Below are positions 25,201 to 40,200 of a DNA stretch of 64,000 bases, in pieces. The first letter of the stretch is position 1, and each line of letters starts with the position of its first letter. Under the pieces are notes generated by a model. That model worked only from the letters and a program-made list of their open reading frames with translations. It was not told the origin of the DNA and did not search any database. The position numbers and the translations under genes are program-made. Origin of the DNA: Cloeon dipterum (taxonomy: Eukaryota; Arthropoda; Insecta; Ephemeroptera; Baetidae); contig NC_088787.1 in assembly GCF_949628265.1 (NCBI RefSeq), positions 32,104,844 through 32,168,843 of the forward strand, in the 5' to 3' direction.

Positions 25201-28200
25201 CATCGACTCACGCGATGGGCCGAAACGGACACTGCATGAGCGGAACACGCGCGCCCTGATTGATTGACAAGTGCTGTGCACACTGCCGAAACGCTTTCCC
25301 GGAAAAGCCAGGAAATCGTTTTCTCGTAAACACCCTTTGTCTGTGCAACAACAAATAAATGGCGCACGCCATCCGCTTGGAAGGCTGAAAATCCGCTTGC
25401 ATTCAAATAATCCTGTGCAACCACCAACACACGTCAGATGTCAAGAGTACACGTGAAAATCGCTTTCTGCAAGGTATTTTGCAGGCAAGCCATACATGCA
25501 CAGACATGCCTAACATCGAAAGCAACGCACCAGTATTTGTGTCAAAATTTAATCCTTTTTTTTAATAATGAATGTAAATGGGGTTCCTTGATAAAAACTA
25601 CCCTTTGAAATATTATCATTTTATTTAAGTTTTATTAATCCAACAGATGATGGTTTTAAAACTATTATTATCTGTGGAAACTGAACGTAGTATCTTAATT
25701 TAAACTTACTTTTTACGTTCCATGAATGGATGAAAGTGATGGAAAAGTGTGGTACAATAAATTATCGTTTAGGAAAAATATGTTAAGGTGTTAAATAAAA
25801 GAAAAAGACTAAATATTTTTTAATTCAAATGAAAAAACTCCTAATTATGACGAGAAGATCGCTGAAAGTCTTGAGAGACGATAAACAGCAGTTAATCTGA
25901 ATTAATCCTTATGTGTATAATTTAATGAAATTGTTGTCAGTTTGCCAAAACTAGTTGAGGATCTTCCCTTCAAAAATCCTTCCAAAGTTGACTCAAAATT
26001 TCAATAATACAGAGTTGCAAACCGGTCAAAAGATGTGGCATATCGCACGAGCATTCAATTTGGGGTCAAGCTCATCAATGTGATCGTTGCTCACACGTGA
26101 ACCAAAACTTGCAGTCGCTTCTTCAGCAAACACTTGGCACGCGTTGCACAGTTTGCAAAGGTGCATCAAAATTATTTCAAGCGTGTTACAGGACCATCGA
26201 TCAATCACGAGGGGGAAAACAGCGCGGCTGCGAAGCCGTGACTTTGGTAGTTGAAGAATGCGTCGACCTGTCTTTGTCTTCGCGAAATAAAGCGTGGTGG
26301 GTGAGATGCAAAAGCTCGCCAACCCGAATGCTGCGAGATTTTCACGATTTGGTCCGATGCCCGTTTTTCAACGTGCGCCTCCGCACGCAGCAGTAACAGC
26401 AACAGCACGCTGGCCCCACTAATTACGTTCGCACTCTTTCAAATGAGCGTGTTACAACCTGGGACCGCTCCCCTTGCAAAATCTTTACTGCTTTGTTTGT
26501 TTCTCAAATTCACACCCACTCCGATTAATCTCGTCTAGCAGAATTGGCCTAATTTATTGGCGGCCGAGTTTTTGCGGGTCAACAAAGAAGCTAAAATAAA
26601 CAACAGACGCGTAGTTGGATGGTCCGCTTTAATTAATTGCAATTATTTGCAATAAATTATTATATAGAGAGAAAGAGTTATGATTAACGATCGCTACTAA
26701 AAAATGGTCCCGGTTTCATCTGCTTCGTCGAATTTATATGCTTCGTCATAAATAAAATACATATATTTTTAATTTGCTTGTTACTAAATATTTGATGAAG
26801 ACAAGCCTATTTCATTAAAAACTGTAATTTTAACAATTTGATAAATGAGTAAAATATTTTTAGTATGGGGTTATCTGGAGGCCAATTAGGCGCCACAAGC
26901 AGAGGTTATTATTTCTCATTAAAGTCAACTCGGTAATGTCAGTGCCGCATTAACTTTGCCTCAAACATTTCACGCGCTTGTTGCTTTCCATCATATTTTG
27001 TCGCAATATTTTCTTCGTCGCTCTGCGCTTTCTTGAATGAAAGATTTAATACGGCCTAAGGTAATTTAATTAATCAAGCGGGTGGCGCCCAATTAAATCG
27101 GTACCAAGGGCAAGTGCAGCTGCGCGCGCCAAACAACTTAATTTTGTTCGCCCTGTGTGCTCTCTAGCACAGTTGATGAAAAATGCGACGAGATCGAAAG
27201 TGGAATGCCACTTTGAAGTCCAATTAGCGCCGGTCTCAATGCATAGCTCACAAACAAACAAAGGGGGAAGAATTGGTTGATCATCGTTTTTTAAGCGGTC
27301 CATCACTCCTCTATTTTACCAAGGACTGCAACTTTAATGATTCTATAACGGCTAAAAAATCACAAAATAGAAAACCTGAATCGACATAAATTTCGTAAAT
27401 TTCTGCCAAATCTTTTGTAATCTTATCTATAGCCACTAGTTTAGATCTGTAAAATATTTTAGCCAGCATCTTAAATTAATTTCACACAAAAGATTTATCA
27501 GTTATCAGGCTAGCTGCAATAATTCCTAATTGCGAAATTTGGCCTGGATACGTGCATTTGTATTATTTTTGCTAACAAAGTATATCAATTTAATGTGTGT
27601 GTATTTTTTAACTTCAAACAGCGAGTTTTCCTTACATGAGAACTAAATTCAGTACTCAGTACTTGCAAACATAACAACACTTTAGTTTAAAAGCTAAATT
27701 TAGTTGCTTGAACCAACGAAAGAAAGATTTAAAAAACATGTTAGTAAACATGCATGGTGTGCGACTAGCGCAAATTTCATTGATTTAATGGTAAGACATA
27801 AATAATCACAATCGCGTGCGAGGCGGACTTTTTTGCGTCGACACAGCTGCTCTGGCACTACGTAGGGTGCTGGTGCAAATTAATCACCAATTAACTTCCG
27901 TCGCGTCAGAAGTCGCAGCCAGCCACTAACAAAAAGTGAACAAAGTTTGTACACAGGGGTGAATAATTTGAACGACGGTTTCGCTCGCGCCCACTTTTCT
28001 TTGTGGGTTACAAGAAACAGATTAATTGCAAGGTGATTTGTTCAAATGATCAAAATATTTTTCTTTCTACTAAGAATCGAATCGTGATGCGATGATATTT
28101 ATTTAAAGCCACACTATTATCAGCCAAAAATTATGCATTGGAAATGGAACTTACTAAAAAAAATGTGCAACACAGTTTCTTAAAATATCATTTTACAAAA

Positions 28201-31200
28201 CAAGACATTGTAGGTGACATTAGCATCATTTAATAAGATTTTTTAGGAAATATATATATTTCATACCCTTGGTTAACATTCAATTTCACGCTTCCAGCCC
28301 ATTAAATTATTCCCTAGTATATTTTTATGTCGTTAAATGCATTGTATAAATTTCAAATTTGATACTGATTTGTATTTGGTATAAAAAATTGAAACTATTT
28401 AATTTTTTGAAGCCTAGAACGTTCTTGGTGCAGATGTAAGTCAGTTCAACTCTAGTCCAACCAATAAAGATTTTTTCCTATATCGCTTGGATGTTTTAGT
28501 TTTGATGAATTGATAGCAAGACTTTGTAGAGCGGCAGTGTTTTAGCCTTCGCGAATTTGATATAATGATTTCTTGGAAGTAATCCTAGTGAAGCTTTGAT
28601 TATTGTACCTGTTTATTTAATTTGCTGATCAAAAATTTGGCAACATATACACAGACACAACAAACCCTTTCATTTCAAATAGTGCCAACCATAATTTTTG
28701 ACTTCAAAGGCTTTCAAGCGTTAAAAAGCACTAAATTTTATTTATAATTTTCGAAGAATAACACGTTGGCGCCGGCTATGATTCCAACAACCGTCCAATC
28801 CCGCGAATATACACAAAGAAACTGTTGACTATATCTATTCTCGCTGCACGGTTTTGCGTTGAAGCCGCTGTGCGAAACGGCCAAATTGTTTCTTATCCAT
28901 TAGCGAAACTACGAAAAATAGCAGGCTCTGCTTGAAAAACAAGCTTGCTGGTACGTGTTGACGAACACACACTGCGTGAGCATTAGCAGTAATTATTACA
29001 TTTTAAAATTCATCGTTGCTGTAATTAAGGCCGGATGGGTAAATAAGACCGAAATATCGCGCGGCCGAGTGGGCGGCTGATGGCTTGATGAGCGCCGCGA
29101 AAAAGTGGACTGGAATAATATTGGTGGCTGCTGCCAAACGACCCTGTTATAACGCGGGCCGCTCGTTTTTGCTAGTCCCTCTTGTCTGTCAGAATTAGCT
29201 CGATAGAATCATCAGCGAAGAAAAATAGCAAGTGCTCTCTCGCGGCAGTGTGTTTTCATCGGGCAGAACGGAGAATAATTACTAGGGCACCGACCTTCAG
29301 TTGCGCCGACAAAGTCAAACACTCCATTAAGCGTACGTTCGAGAGGGTGCCACGAGAAATTACGCGGAAATCGAGAAAGGGTGCTGGAAGAGAACTAATT
29401 GATTGCAAATGAAATTAGCGTCACGCGTGCTTCGCGTGAGTGCGGATTGATTGCTTGATTTTACGATGTTACTACACTCAAAGCTTGATCGCAAACACGC
29501 GCTATTTTCTTGACCCCATTAGACTAGCGCATCGATTGATTGATTGATTAGGTCGCATGTGCATATTTTGCAAGCACCAGCCCTGCACTCAATTATCGAT
29601 TGATCGAAGTTATTTTCTGCCCATTGTACCCTACCGGTATAATAAAAATACCCACCTATCATAATGTTATGCTTCTTATTTATATCAAAAATGACAAAAA
29701 TAGATTATTTGCCTTTTTTTGTTTACGAAAAATAAATAAATATACCCCCTTAAAAACTGAGCTCTCTTGTAAATGCGATTGGTGCAAATAGCACCGACCA
29801 AACCTTACATCAGGAGACCGTCAAACTGAATTTGTCCAATTATAAATTTAACACAACAGACATAAAGGCAGCAAAATGTTTTTGTTAACCGAAAATCCCT
29901 GAGAATGAAAGTCTTTGTCCATTTTCTTTTCTTTGAAACTACCAGGAAACTTCAGCTGAAAAAGCATTTAACTTGGGTCTAATTTTATCTGCAGAAGCTA
30001 TTAAGCGCGGGAGACTTTCCACTCAAATATCCCTATCTTTCAAAACATTTATGTTATAAGCAGAACGTGCCGCTAAACGCTATAGCGTCTCGCTGAAATT
30101 ACTAGCAAAATTTCGCTGTTATGCATGGAAATTAGAATTGCTTTTGCTATTAATCCAAGAATGAAGCAGCAATTAGAGAACTAGCGTAGGTTAGAGGAGA
30201 CGCACAGCAAGATAATCAATGTGTCTCATTGTGCGTTTGGCTAGAAGCCAATTCGTGCATGCAGAGGCTAAGTCGTGGACAGGTGGTGTTTATTAAACGT
30301 CGCTCAGCCTGAAAATTTATTGCAAAATGTTGAATTAATGAGCAGACAAATGTATATAAAGCTAGAGGAAGCCATCGTATTTCGCGATTATGACCACTTT
30401 CAAGAGCGTGTTTATCTAAATCATCAAAGCGAGTAAACTCTGCAATAATTCATCACAGAAAATATTGCTCTTGACTGACTCGCAACTCCCAATTATCAGA
30501 GAGAGGGTGTATTTATTTTGAGCAATGTGTCCTCTTATATCGACCTTGCGATCATTTGCTTCAGTCAAGTGATCTAAAACTGGGAAAGATTGATGTAGGA
30601 TGTCAGCTGGAGCGCCACTTAATTTGAAACAAACGCTAGAATAGAGAGTTTTCAGATTTAAGTGGTCGGTTTTATTTTGATATACACAAACTGTGTTCAA
30701 AGGGTTGCTATTTTGAGCTTCTCGGACTGAGCCCAGCAAAGTTTGTTTGCCTCTCTTTCTAATTAATCTCAAAGCCGGCCAAAATTTAGATTTTAATCAG
30801 TTCACTGATGATTTTTTTCAGAACGTTAAGGACCACCCATCACTATGCAGTTTGGTGGGAATTCTGCACGAGTGCTGCGCACCAAAAGCAGCAGGTGAGC
30901 CTTTTCCATCATTTTTTGAGATAGCAAAAATTTTCACAAGATTGGGGCTTTCAGCCCTTGGAAGTAAAAGGGAAAAAAATTATAACAATTTAATCCATTT
31001 TTCTGTAACAGTTTCTAAAGTCATTTGTGCTTTGAACTTTCAGTTCTCTAAGATTTTGTCCATTGTCTAGAGAATTCAGCCATCTATCCTCAAACTAGGT
31101 ATATAATAGAAAAACTAATAACCTTCATCAAACCCACAGGTTCAGAGAAAGGAGGAAAGAAAAGCAGTACCAACAGCAGGGTGGTTGCCACGGAGCAGCT

Positions 31201-34200
31201 AGTGCAGCTGGGAGGCACCCACGCAATTTTGAAGCTGGTCATGCATGTCGTTAAGGATACAAACTCTGGCCAGCAACAGCCCTCACCCCCTGTTTGGCCC
31301 CATCAATTCACCCATGACCTGCTATGGTTGCTAGCTCATCTTGCTCAGAGGGGTGCGTTTGTTTTGCATTTGATTACTATCTCCACATTGCCATATCACA
31401 TGCAAATAGCTTACGATATCTGTTTTTTGTATCCATTGGAAAAGTTCCATAGAACTAATTTTGTATGTATGCATAACAATACAAGCAAAAGAATATTTTC
31501 TGCAGAACGTTGTCTCAGGCAATTTGAATTTTGCTAAAGCTGTCCTTTAAAGTATGGTTATTTCGGCTAAAATTTCGGTTATTTAAAAATTTGCACTTGT
31601 TTGCTATATTGAGATAAAAATGAAAACTTTTTAAGCTCAAAATCTACTAAGGATAAAAGAGAAAAATTTAGTTAAGAGAATGCAAACTGTGTATTTTTAC
31701 AAAAAGCTTCCTGTTTGGTTATATTGAATGAAAATAAATTTTAACTGTTTTTCAGATGGGAAATTTGCTCTCAAGTGCAGAACAATGGGAGCCTTAAAAG
31801 TACTGCATCTGCTGCTCAAAAATCATGTTTCCAGCTCTAAACTTTTGTATCCTTTGCTGATGATGATGAAAATATTGGCTAGAAACGGTTAGATATTGGA
31901 AAAACTGTTGCTCTCATGAAATAAAAACATTCCTCCCCAGGTAACACATCAAAGCTTTTGGTAAAAGACGGAGCTGCTCAAACGATGGAGATCACTTTAA
32001 CTTCACTTGGCCTAACCCCACATCCAAGACTGAGACTGTGCATTGATGTGATGAATTCTCTTGCCAAAAACCGTAATATTGTTTTGTGGCATTAGTTGTA
32101 ATAATCAGATGAATCTTCTTCGTCACAGCTGTGTTTTGTGGAAAACTGTCTCGAACTCAAGTAATACACATCCTCCTGCGCTTAATTGAGCGATGCGACC
32201 ACCAGGAAGGTAAATTGCAGTTGAGAATCTGCTCTGCAGCTTTGTCAACGCTCTACAGAATGTGTGCTTACAGTAAGTTTGAAAATATTTAATTATTAGT
32301 GCGGTAGTGCTCATTGATTATCACTTTAATCATTTATCAATATAGCTTACATTTGCAAGAAAAATTTTTAATTTTTCAAATATATTTTTAAATATGATAA
32401 ATTGGAGTACCCAAACAACATAAAAAGGCAATGCAGCTACTTTAACTTATTTTACAAAGCAAACCAATTTGATAATTATTTGTTTGCAAATTTTTTTAGA
32501 GGCTGGACGTGTAGTCTTCAGAAGCCACAATGGACTGCAAATTCTCCATTCATTTTGCACCTCTTGCCCTGATGAGAAAAATAGAGATGCTCTTGTCGGC
32601 AGAGCCAGTGATGTGATATCAATATGTTTAGAGAACCGAGCTCCTCTGCTCGCTGAAAACACATTGAGTCCAGCAAAGTTTGCTCTACCTGTCCCTTTAA
32701 CGAACATCTATGCTCAAGGTTAATACATTAAAATTCAACAAAACGCAATCTAAAGTTCAAATTTCCCAATTGCAGAGGACAGGAGTGGGTCGTCATCCAG
32801 AGACACAACACCTAATTCAGATGACGAGAAGATTGGCGACGAGGAATGTTTAATTCCTGATGAGGTCGAGAGCACTTGCATGGAGGAATCGGCCACTCTC
32901 CCGCAGATCATGCTTCGGGATATTGATGATCTGAAAGCATACTCTCACTTTTTTGAGGAGCTATCTGGATCACAGCGTTCATCCAGAGACTCGAGTCTAT
33001 CTGACAGCGAAGATGAGGAAGATACTTCATCAGCCAGCAAATCAACCAAAAGCTCGTCTCAGTCAGAATACAGAGCGCTGAATCCAATTGAGACCTTGAA
33101 GAATCTGAAGATTTTCTCCAAAATTCGGTCGGGCATTGATCCATACAAGGTGTATTTTTCCATTGCGTCGAAGGTGATTCCTGTGATACCTTTTGTGAAA
33201 GTGGCATATCCAGATATGATAGGAGCCGAAGCTGTCAATGCACCAGAGCCACTCTACACTAAAGACAGAAAAGTCTGCAGGTACGAATTTTTTGTTGAAA
33301 AATGAAAATGGTAAACAAAATTCAAATTGAAATGCACAGAGGATGCTATTAACGTTTAATGTTTTCATTTTTCTTTTCTGTAGCCACCTTTTTATTTCAA
33401 TCATAATATGTTTATCAAACCTTTTCAATATTAATTTGAGAGATTTAAAAAAAAAATATTATTTTAGGACCAAACTCATGCAATGCGTTGATAGAGGACT
33501 CCACCCTGAACAAGGAATGAGCAGAGTAGTTTATGACATGGATTCCATCGTAAATAATGTCAGGAGGAACTCATTCTCATCTGAAAGGTATTAATTGCCT
33601 CATATTTTTAATAGCTTAACACATTAATAAATTAAAAGAATGCTCGGCAATTGGGATGAGAGTCGCCTTGGCAAAGAAAATCCTGATGTGGTCCACCTGG
33701 TTTTCGAATCTCGGTTTGAAAGTGGTAACCTGAGGAGAGCAACTCAGGTATATATATTTTTATGTGCTTTTTCGTCAATCTTTGGTATTTAAAATTAAAT
33801 AGGTTGGACCATTAGAGTATGATTTGATTTTGATGCCAGACGTCAACTCCAACAAACACCATCAATGGTTCTATTTTGAAGTGAGCAACATGAAAGCCGA
33901 CCTTCCTTACACATTCAACATCATTAACTGTGAAAAGCAGAATAGTCAGTTCAACTATGGTATAATTCTAACTATAAATGTTATGAGCTTGAGTGTGATT
34001 TCCTTAATTTTCATGCAGGCATGAAGCCTCTTCTATTCTCTGTGTTCAACGCTGTCAATGAGCAGATCGGCTGGGTGCGAACTGGGACTGATATTTGCTA
34101 CTACCGCAACACTTACCTGAATCAGACTGGCGGAGGCAAAGTACGACCGTACCTGACAACCAGCTTCACTATCACATTCCCTCATGCAAGAGATGTTTGC

Positions 34201-37200
34201 TACCTGGCCTACCACTACCCGTATCCCTACTCAAGAATGATGGTATGCTTTGCTAGTCCTTTGTTCGGAAATTAAAGTTAATTATGAAAATTCCAGATGC
34301 AAGTCTGGAACTGGGCTCACACAATCCAGCCCAGCATCTTGTTCAAAGTGCAGCAGCTCTGTTACTCCCTGAATGATAACGAGGTACCTGTGCTCACCGT
34401 CACCAACCACGACTCTGCGTCATCTCCAATGCAAGACCGAGAAATTGTGATTCTCTCCTGCAGAGTGCACCCTGGGGAGAGCAACTCGTCATGGGTGTTG
34501 GAGGGACTTCTGCAGTACCTGCTGAGCAGTCACGAAAATGCTGAAAGACTGAGGGACCACTTTATCTTCAAGGTGATTCCAATGCTGAATCCGGAAGGAG
34601 TCATCAATGGGTGGTGAGTAGATTTTATTTTGCTTTTGGTCCCAAACAATAATTATGTCACATTTTTAGTTCATTAACTTTGTAGGTTAAGGAAGAAAAT
34701 AAGTGCAGGTCAAGCGTTTAAATTGAGAGCTTTATTCTTAAATTAAGTGATGGTACTGAAAGCCACAAGATGCGTTTTATTCCTTCGTTTGAATATGAGA
34801 TTCGTATTATAGCACAAGATATCAGAAAATTAGTCTAGCTTCTATTCCAACTTATGGGCCTGGTTCTCTCAAAAGGAAAGAGATCTTCAAGTCTTTTGGG
34901 CTGCATGGGCTGCTGTTGCTGTTCAGGATCGCTCTCCGAGTCCTCTGGCGACGATACTTCGAGATTCTCTTCGTTGACGCTGCTGCTGCTGTCGTATTCA
35001 GTCTCAGCTGCTGCGGCGGCTGTTTCCTCTGTGGTCACTTCCTCTTCGACTGCTTGTTCTTCTTCAGCGGCCAACTCAGTCAGAGCCTCGAGCTTGGGAT
35101 CGTCGTCTTCAGGCGCCACGCTGTTGTGCATGTAGGGATAGGGGGTGGTGGGGCGGTCATAGATGGTCGAAGGAGGGGTGGAAATGGTAGTGGAAATGAT
35201 GGGTTTGCTGAGGAAATTTATTCCCTTTAAGTAGAAATAATAGTTTCACTCAATCGGTCGGCAGACCGCACAGCGCTGGTCTTAACGACCAATACGCCAA
35301 ATCTAGCCAAATCGAGTTGTGCAGAGAGTGCGAATTTTGAAGATGGTGTGGTGCAGTACGATATGTACAAAGAAATGAAGGTAGCCTGCAGCGGGCTCAC
35401 CTGCTTACCCCTGTGTGGCGGACACGGGGATGGAACCGTAGTTGTAATAGTAGCACCTAGTCTGCTCGCAGATGAAGTCCTTGACAGCGCCGCAGTCGCT
35501 GAGGGTCCATTGCAGATCATGACCACTCAGAGACATGCAGCTCTTGCCCAGAACACTCACATCCCTACTGCAAAAGGAAGGGACGTGTTAGCCAAATACC
35601 ATCGTCATTTCACGCGGGACACTTACAGGTGGCGAGCGGCGTTGATAGAGGGGTCAGCCTGCTCGATGTCGGTCTCGTGGCTCAAATAGTTGAAGGTAGC
35701 GTTGAATGGCAGACCGGTGCTCATCCACAAGAGCATTGTGGTGCCCAGCTTGTTCCCGGAGGTCCAGTACTCGTACTTATTGAGTCCTGCGGATATATAC
35801 AAAAATGTGTGAATTTAAAGGAATAGCTAGTGGTAATAAAAAATTGTAGATTTTAATTTTAACACCGGACTCTTTTAAACAATTATCTGCTGACATGACA
35901 CTATCAGGGTGTCTCTTCTAACCAAACAAGCATTGTCCGCTTACATTTAAGACAGGGAAATGGGGAACAATGTACTCACCGGCATTCTTCATGTACTGCG
36001 AGAGCGTATCAGCCTTTTCTTTTGTCTCAAACGAGGTGAGCTGCAGTCCCAGAGACCGGCAGTACTGATAAGCCAGGAAGTAGTTGAGCTCCGGAGCGTA
36101 AGGATTCAGCCTCGAGATAAAATATTGTGTGCCGTCCAGCTGGATTGTTGAGATTCGCTGGCCTGTGGAACAGAGGTTTATTTTCCTTTTAGTTTGGTAG
36201 GTCAGAGGCGTAAGATTGTCGCAATTTATTAGGTAGTTTTTAGACAGCAGGGGATCGTTGCTCGCTTTTTGTTGAGGTGTTTCTTGTGCATTGAGCATTG
36301 TGGCAAGAAGGAAAGGAATTCGTGCTATAGTGCGCACTACCTGTAGAAGTATAAAGAGGAACAATGCCTCAGTGTGGCGCCAAACAGCAAATATTGACAG
36401 ACGCTGGGTTCTCGGGATTTGGCTTGCTCTTTTACGTTGTTGTCAGGGGAGAATAATGCTGATATTTTTTTTTAAACATAAAGAGCGTTGAAAGTGCTCA
36501 AGTTAAGATACACCAAAGTCAAAAAAAATTTAAACTATCAGGTGTATTTGCATAGCTTGCAAAATTAATGTAAATCAAAGTTATTGAAAAATCCCTAGCC
36601 AATTGGTTTAACCAAAAGGACATAAACATTGGGAAAATATTTTCTTACCGTTGGTTGCGGCAGCAGCCAAAACGAGGATGAGGGCGGCAAGCACACGCAT
36701 TTTTACTAAGTGTGACTGTACTAAAGCTCTCCTGAAGATGCACTGACCAGGGTACCGCCCTGCACTCAGGTTTTGTTTCCTTCAGAGATGCAGGTAGAGG
36801 GGAGAGCAAAAAGAAGCATCAAGCGCTTCTTGCGCATCCCTCTACCTTTTTACATAGGTCTTCAAATCGTGCTAGCAATTCGTTCTTCTGGAAGGCAATT
36901 CATCACATTTTTCCCCACTTCTGTTGGCGCGAATTTTTTCGCAGTTTATTTTCCTGCTAGCAGGATAATGCCAATTTTCGGAGGGTGTTATTGTTGAATG
37001 CTTTCCGGGAAAACCCTCAGGCTGATTGGCCGTAACTAATGCGCAGAAATCGCGCGAAGGGTATCGTCAGATTATGTTGATAAAAATATTACTGCCATAT
37101 TTTTCCTCTCGCCAGAATATTTTCTCATTACGCTCGCTTGTTCGCGCTTGGAGTTCCGCGAAGTGTGATTTTGGAGTTAAGCTTATTTCCCTTCGCGTTT

Positions 37201-40200
37201 TTTTTTTCAAAGAAGTGTGATTGCCGGATAATTGCAATTTAATATTTTTTTAGTCATTCAAAAAATCTTGACGCTTTAAAATTATTAATCCTTTATATTG
37301 ATCTGCTATGGTGCAATTGAGGACATCTGCAGCGCGCCGTGTGCAATATTTACCACAGTTAAAAGTTTTTTAATCGCGAAATGCACCAACGCGTAATCTC
37401 TGTTTCCCGCTGGCTGGGTTAGCAAAATGCACAAATGAAAAGCGGCGGCCTGGTGTTTTATTGCAACGGCCAGAACAATGAGTACACGAGACAAGGGTCT
37501 TGTAGGAGTCCCGGCGCGCATATTGCCATAAATCGCTTCATTCCTCTCTCGACGCTCTGCTGAGTGTATGTAATTTATACACCATGACCATTTTGGCCCT
37601 GAACCTGCCGAGGCGCAAGAGAGGATATTCGATTTTTTTTCGCCGAGAGAGCATTTTACAACGGATGGCCAGGCACGGTGGGAAAGCAGAAAAAAGTGTG
37701 CGCGACTGAAATGACGCTCGAGATGGTGGAATTTGGCTGCAAGATGAAAAAACTTGACTGATGACAACCTGAAATTTACGAACAAGCTCCACGATTTTTA
37801 CAGTCAAGGCGGGAGAGTAAAAATGTTTTTCTTTAATTTAACGATGAAGAGTTCAAGAGTTAAAGTGTGAAGAAATTACTGTTCCATTATATTTTTTATT
37901 ACAATTTTGAATATTTACGTTGCAATTTTAATGCGAACTTATTTAGTATTAGACAGAAAATGACGTATTCAAAATGGCACAATATCACCAAAATTGAATA
38001 AAATATTTTGATTTTAAATTTGAGTTGAACGCTTATATTTTTAATTAGGAAGCGTGATTACTACTTCTTAAAAAGCTCTTAGGATTCTTTCATTATTTGT
38101 GATAAATTTATAGAATTCTTGAAGCCAGATGTGATGCTCATTAACATTTGACAATTTTTCGACAAAATGTTTTTTCCAATTTACAAAGGTTTGAAAAATA
38201 TGATCAATACTCCTACTCATAAACTGAAAAATTCTCGTAAATTTTCCACGCATCGTCAAAAATGCAAATATCGCAAGATAATAATAGCATAAATTAAAAA
38301 CATGGCTAGCCTCAAACGATTATGAAACTTTGCAAAGGGCAACGGGCTCCCCAGGTGAGTCATCTTTCCGCACCAAACGCCGGACGTTCCGTATTTTTGG
38401 TGCATGTTGCTGTCCAAATCAGGGCTCAGCGGGACGCTCCTTTTCCAGCGTGTTGTTGACCACAGGCAACAAAGTGTAAGTGTCCTCTCGGCAAGCATGC
38501 ATATTTATGAATTCAAATACATGCACCCTGGCGAGGGATGCTGCCGCCTGTACAAGGACAATCAGTAATCACCCACGCCCAACTTGAAACAATCGCAAGT
38601 GCAACTGCTGAAATTTTAATTTCAAAGCTGGCAGCACGCCAATTGTTCGTTAATTAAATTGCAGACAGTTGGTACCGATCGCAAGACTCAATAAGATGTT
38701 TTGTTTTCCTCTCCCGAGCCCGTTTCTTCCAGCAATTAAGAAGTAATACTGCCGGCGTGCAATTAAGAGCCGTGTTAATTGGAGGCGTTTCCAATTAAAA
38801 TTGCGCAAGACTCCTAAAGAGGATCTCGATTGTGAAATTCCCTTGTCACGCATCAAACTAGCGACAGTTTTTATATTCTTCTCTGTTCAGAAGAAGAATT
38901 TATTTATTGATTTTTTATACAATTTTCCTTGTAAATTGTTTAGTGACAATCCCAATTAAAATTCCTATGAAGGTTAGCTTTCATTTTTCAAGGTTTTGAT
39001 GGACAAAAGGATTTTTCTAATATTTATTATGCAAAAATTCTGGGATTGAGGGGAGTGAATTTAATTGACCGCAAAAATTCAGACCACTTGGTCAGCATAT
39101 TGATCAATGGACTACTTCTTGTTTACCATTCAAATTCCTCTTTATCGGCCTTTGTTTCGGGGAGACAATAGGCAAGGGCGAAAGTGGTTTGAGTGAATGG
39201 GATAAATAACGAACAAGTGATTAAGGGGCAACGCGTGTTTTATCTTGTCAGCAGTTTCCCCAAATTATTCATATATTCCCCAATAGCATTTCAAATTAAA
39301 ATATTGTTAACAGTTTTAAATTAAGGCCACAACGAGTGTTTCATAAAAAGTAAAATATCTATGGCGACAAATTATAAACTTGGAAATTTTGAAAGAAAAT
39401 TTTTAATTTACCATGGAATTCATATCGCAAAAAAAATGTTTTTATCATTGCAGTGTAACATTAATTCCAGTTCACTAACTACAAATTTCTTGGGCATTTA
39501 TCAAAATATTTTTGAACTTAGCATTACCATTACGATGCAGCATTATTCATATTTCGGATTGGTTCCGCGGCTTGGCAAACCAGGGACGGTTCACTGAAAC
39601 ACGCGAGTTTAACGACAGATGCGATTTTCGCGTGCTCACGGGGAGAAAGAGTAGTACGGACAACTTTCCTGCAATTTAAAATCAGACGCAGCAGCGTCAA
39701 AAGCAGTGATCGTCAGCCGAGGCGCCGACCGTGATTTCATTTCAACAAGAATCTGCTCGAACACATCTGATATCGCGTGTGCTTTTGACTAACTCGTGTT
39801 TTCCGATCGTTGCCTCTTGAGAAGCGAAGGTCGTGCACTCAAGAGATGCCTCTTTTGCGCTCAAATCTCGCGCCGGCAAATGACCAAAGAAGAAGATTGC
39901 TCGGGAAAAACGCTGCTGTTGTGGAAGCTCTGCTTTTTCTCTTCGTCATTATTACAGGTCATTAAGTGAATCGCCCTTGAGGCTGCTTCGTAATAAAAGA
40001 GCCAGCTTTATTTGTTTTCTTTTCGGTTTTCTATTATCTTTTTCAAGCGCTTTCGCTTTCGTCCGAAGCCGCGCAGAGAGGAAAGGATAAAATAACGCGT
40101 GCTTTAAACAGAGAAGACATTTGATTTATATGCCGGCAATTATAATTGGCGGAGGATAACAAACGTCTGTCTGCTTCACAGGAAACAAATAAAGGTTTGC

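Noticed and set aside
36163-36364. Longer reading frame upstream of lectin exon 2
   Set aside because: It is open by chance across intron 1. Using it would put the signal-peptide exon out of frame, whereas the acceptor at 36162 joins the signal peptide to the lectin domain cleanly.
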